From the NCBI RefSeq assembly GCF_004354015.1, contig NZ_SMRU01000011.1, positions 93,941 through 157,940 of the forward strand: DNA of 64,000 bases, given 5' to 3'. Numbering within the stretch: position 1 is the first letter of the stretch; each line of letters begins with the position of its first letter. This stretch comes from Arthrobacter terricola. Its GTDB lineage: Bacteria > Actinomycetota > Actinomycetes > Actinomycetales > Micrococcaceae. The notes under the pieces are model-generated. The model saw only the letters and a program-made list of their open reading frames with translations, did no database searches and was not told the DNA's origin. This document shows, one piece after another, positions 61,548 through 64,000 of this stretch. Position numbers and translations under genes: made by a program.

Positions 61548-63368
61548 TCAGGACGGCTCTTCGGCAGCAAGGCTCAAAAGATCGATCCCGTGCATTGCGT
61601 CGGCGGCCCGCACAAGCGCCAGGTGCGAAAACGCCTGGGGGAAATTCCCGGCCATGAGTTCCTCTTTGGTGGCGTACTCTTCACTGAGCAGGCCGAGCTC
61701 GTTGGCAAATCCCACTAGTTTGTCCATCAACTCCTTGGCATCTGCCATTCGTCCCGTGCGGGCATACTGCTCAACCAGCCAGAAGGAGCACGCAAGGAAG
61801 GGATGCTCGCCGGGGGTGAGCCCGTCCACCCCGGTCTCGGTGCGGTAGCGCAAAAGGAGCCCGTCCGACGTGAGGAGTTCCTCCTCCAGCCGGGCAACAG
61901 TTCCGAGCATCCGTTCGTCTCTGTACGGGAGGAAGCCCACCTGGGGTATCACGAGCAAGGCGGCGTCGGTCTGCCCGCCACCGTAGGTTTGGGTGAACGA
62001 CCCGATCTTCGGATCGAATCCCTCGCTCAGGATTTCCGCACGCAGCCGCTCACGCAGGCGTTCCCAATGATCTGCGGGTCCGGCCAAGCCATGGTCCCGG
62101 ACGGCTCGGATGCCGCAATCGAAAGCGGCCCACATCATCACCCTGGAGTGGGTGAAATATTGCGGTTCTCCCCTCATTTCCCACAGGCCGAAGTCCTTGT
62201 CATCAATGTGCTTCTCGACAAATCCCAGGAGGATCTGTTGAAGCGTCCAGGAGAAATGGTCTTCTTTTCCTCCCGCGAGGCGCAGCCTCTCGAGCGCCAC
62301 CATCACCTCGCCCACGACGTCGGCCTGGAACTGCGCGACCGCCGCGTTTCCCACCCGGACCGGCCGTGAGTCCAGGTAACCCGGCAGATGGTCAAGGGTC
62401 CGTTCCGGCAGCTCGCGTTCACCCGCGATTCCGTACATGATCTGTAGATCCTCCGGATCACCTGCAAGTGCCCGGAGCAGCCAGTTGCGCCACTGCAGGG
62501 CCTCGGTCTCGTAGCCATGGGTAAGCATGGATTCCAGGGTCAATGCCGCGTCGCGAAGCCAGCAGTACCGGTAATCCCAGTTCCGAGGCCCGCCGAACTC
62601 TTCAGGCAACGAGGTTGTGGGGGCGGCGACAATGCCGCCCGTCTCATAATTCGTCAGCGCACGCAGTACCAGAAGGGAACGCTTCACCGCGCCTCCATAG
62701 GGACCATCGGAGCGGCAGTGGCTGGCCCATCGCGACCAGTAGTCGATTGACTGTTCCAACGCAGCGTCAATATCGACGGCGGGAGGAACCGGCCGATGGG
62801 ACGGGAACCACGTAAATTCAAAATCGACGACGTCACCTGCCATCACAGTAAATTCACCTGAATGACCGTGCGAATGTGCCTCCGGAAGATATGGCCCCCT
62901 CAGGGCGATTGCGTCCGGGCCGGCCATGGCGAGAAGAACCATCCCCTGGGGGGATGTTCCGTCTTGGATCCGCCTTGTCCAAGGCACCACCGTGCCGTAC
63001 CCGAGCCGGATGATGAGCTCCTGGTACATCCCGACTTCTCCTTCGAGCCCGGTAACCCGGCGAAGCACGGATGACCCGGTATGCCCTACCGGCATGAAAT
63101 CGGTGACCTGGACGACTCCGGTTGGTGTCCGCCAGATTGTTTCGAGCACGAAGGTCGAATCGATATAGCGCCAGTCTTCCACCACGGCTTCCGGATGCCC
63201 CGGGGCCAGCAGCCAACGCCCATGGTTTTCAAGCCCTACCAAAGAGCTGAACAACGACGGCGAGTCGAATCGCGGGAAACAAAGCCAGTCAATGCTCCCG
63301 GATCGGGAGATGAGCGGCCCGGATTGGAGATCCGACAACAGCGCGTAGTCCTCGATGGAAGCAGCCAT
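61548..63368 (-). CDS. Glycoside hydrolase family 15 protein (trehalase/glucoamylase-like)
   Basis: A 606-residue protein: N-terminal beta-sandwich (IEDYALLSDLQSGPLISRSGSIDWLCFPRFDSPS) and alpha/alpha barrel with GGPRNWDYRYCWLRDAALTLES, QYFTHSRVMMWAAFDCGIR and the C-terminal AGNFPQAFSHLALVRAA signature of actinobacterial GH15 enzymes. Members include mycobacterial trehalases and glucoamylases; trehalose or maltooligosaccharides are likely substrates. ATG 63368 is chosen because the sequence from MAASIEDYALLSD matches family starts; the upstream frame is not coding-like. No signal peptide. Confidence 0.92.
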   Translation of the reverse strand: MAASIEDYALLSDLQSGPLISRSGSIDWLCFPRFDSPSLFSSLVGLENHGRWLLAPGHPEAVVEDWRYIDSTFVLETIWRTPTGVVQVTDFMPVGHTGSSVLRRVTGLEGEVGMYQELIIRLGYGTVVPWTRRIQDGTSPQGMVLLAMAGPDAIALRGPYLPEAHSHGHSGEFTVMAGDVVDFEFTWFPSHRPVPPAVDIDAALEQSIDYWSRWASHCRSDGPYGGAVKRSLLVLRALTNYETGGIVAAPTTSLPEEFGGPRNWDYRYCWLRDAALTLESMLTHGYETEALQWRNWLLRALAGDPEDLQIMYGIAGERELPERTLDHLPGYLDSRPVRVGNAAVAQFQADVVGEVMVALERLRLAGGKEDHFSWTLQQILLGFVEKHIDDKDFGLWEMRGEPQYFTHSRVMMWAAFDCGIRAVRDHGLAGPADHWERLRERLRAEILSEGFDPKIGSFTQTYGGGQTDAALLVIPQVGFLPYRDERMLGTVARLEEELLTSDGLLLRYRTETGVDGLTPGEHPFLACSFWLVEQYARTGRMADAKELMDKLVGFANELGLLSEEYATKEELMAGNFPQAFSHLALVRAADAMHGIDLLSLAAEEPS

Positions 63369-63703
63369 GGCTTTACTAAAGCACAACTGCTTTGCGCACG
63401 GCAGAGGCGTGAAGGAGCAGTTCGGAGTATGCAACGAGTGCCTGGCTCGCGGCCGGCCGGCGGGTCCAATCGCGCCGTTTGCGCCACCGCAATTCTCTAT
63501 TGGAGAGCCGGTTTCCCGGCGGGAGCGTTGGTTGCGAGGACGCTCCCGCCAGGAGCTTTAGGTGCGCCGGTTCGTCGTCAAACGGACGCTGGGAAATAAC
63601 CCGAATAAGGGAATCCCAAAGTTTCAAAGTGGTTGAGGGTAATGCGCCGAAATTGGCCGAACACGGTTCGGACTTCCGCCAATCAGTGCGGTGTTTCCGG
63701 ATC
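63369..63703. other. 335-base intergenic region between GH15 gene and insertion sequence
   Basis: No gene is supported. It contains the hairpin GGCGGGAGCGT (63518-63528) / ACGCTCCCGCC (63540-63550) with an 11-base loop. The remainder shows nothing I can name. Its right end must contain the IS boundary. Confidence 0.5.
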
Positions 63704-64000
63704 CTAGTGTCGCGTTTCTGAAGTAGTTAAGCGGTTGGCTTTTGCGAGGATTTGTTCGGGGGTTTTGGTCCAGACGAACGGGTGGCATCGGTCGTTCCAG
63801 CCGGTGATGAACTGGCGGATTTTCTGGTTGAGGTCTTTGACGCTTGTGAAGACGCCGCGCCGGATGGCCTGCCGGTCGATGATGCCGAACCAGACTTCGA
63901 CGAGATTCAGCCAGGATCCCGAGGTAGGAGTGAAGTGGACGGTGAAGCGGGGATGGGCCGCAAGCCATGCCTTGACTTCGGGGGTCTTGTGCGTGGCGTA
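63704..64000 (-). mobile_element. IS630-family transposase, C-terminal part (cut by window edge)
   Basis: Reading the minus strand from the edge gives 98 residues: YATHKTPEVKAWLAAHPRF, TPTSGSWLNLVEVWFGIIDRQ, then RQFITGWNDRCHPFVWTKTP. TPTSGSWLNLVE-x-WF is the IS630/Tc1-mariner DDE signature around the last catalytic Glu, so the C-terminus is intact up to TAG at 63706-63704. The first two catalytic residues lie outside the window. The stop codon is within GTGTCGCGTTTC (63707-63718), which looks like the terminal repeat; IS630 elements insert at TA, consistent with TA at 63705-63706. Confidence 0.85.

Noticed and set aside
1..64000. CRISPR arrays, tRNA/rRNA genes, prophage, toxin-antitoxin pairs
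   Set aside because: Looked for spaced direct repeats, CCA-ended cloverleafs, phage structural or integrase genes and small overlapping pairs; none could be supported by eye.

Overview
The window is GC-rich chromosomal DNA of a soil actinobacterium, most likely a member of the Micrococcaceae (Arthrobacter, Paenarthrobacter or Pseudarthrobacter). The basis is codon use, the many GTG/TTG starts and ATGA-overlapped operons, and the family content: an Arthrobacter globiformis-type copper amine oxidase, a 180-kDa-type NAD-glutamate dehydrogenase, an ECF42-type sigma factor with a DGPF partner, and a glucosylglycerate hydrolase of mycobacterial type. I saw no tRNA, rRNA, CRISPR array or prophage. 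The only mobile element is the end of an IS630-type insertion sequence at the right edge.

Layout. (1) 1-4428: L-rhamnose catabolism on the minus strand (rhaI, then bifunctional rhaD cut by the window edge), divergent from a LacI-type regulator, with a perfect operator-like inverted repeat between them. (2) 4452-10683: a biogenic-amine module, with a TetR regulator divergent from a copper amine oxidase, an APC permease, a His/Met-rich small membrane protein and an aldehyde dehydrogenase. (3) 10680-18621: single housekeeping or accessory genes (LtrA, aldo/keto reductase, SDR, VOC protein, Zn-dependent dehydrogenase, glycogen-debranching-like hydrolase, HhH-GPD protein). (4) 18909-22293: a xylose-type sugar ABC importer in which one ATPase domain and the permease are a single polypeptide. 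(5) 23760-31838: a form I (AYxCSFR) aerobic CO dehydrogenase operon coxMSL, with maturation genes coxF-like (XdhC fused to a YHS domain), coxD-like and coxE-like, facing moaA for molybdenum cofactor synthesis. (6) 31965-33367: RNase Z and an isoprenylcysteine methyltransferase-like protein. (7) 33520-42233: a second sugar-type catabolic region with a LacI regulator, a MocA-DUF6807 fusion, an MHS-family transporter and a three-gene operon (Gfo/Idh/MocA, DUF993, sugar phosphate isomerase). The transporter and the operon share a 16-bp palindromic operator. (8) 42387-48767: phosphatase, acyl-CoA ligase plus glucosylglycerate hydrolase, phospholipase C-like protein, a DHFR-like reductase and small proteins. 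(9) 48799-59936: UvrA-like ATPase, DHA2 exporter, DksA-type zinc-finger protein, NAD-GDH, and the DGPF/ECF42 pair. (10) 60134-63368: a truncated leader-like ORF, a SipW-type signal peptidase, a degenerate Hpt-like protein and a GH15 hydrolase.

How the genes work together. The window reads as a scavenger's toolkit: rhamnose, amines, probably xylose, another polyol or sugar, and atmospheric CO as energy or carbon sources, each with local regulation. Three observations deserve most attention. The XdhC-YHS fusion sits where a copper/sulfur-inserting CoxF should be, and CO dehydrogenase needs a Mo-S-Cu centre. One palindrome overlaps the predicted core promoter of one transcription unit and the start region of another in region 7. 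The sipW region carries a 25-residue leader ORF and a strong hairpin where a TasA/CalY-type substrate gene would be expected. All functional names come from reading motifs and recalling families; no database search was run.
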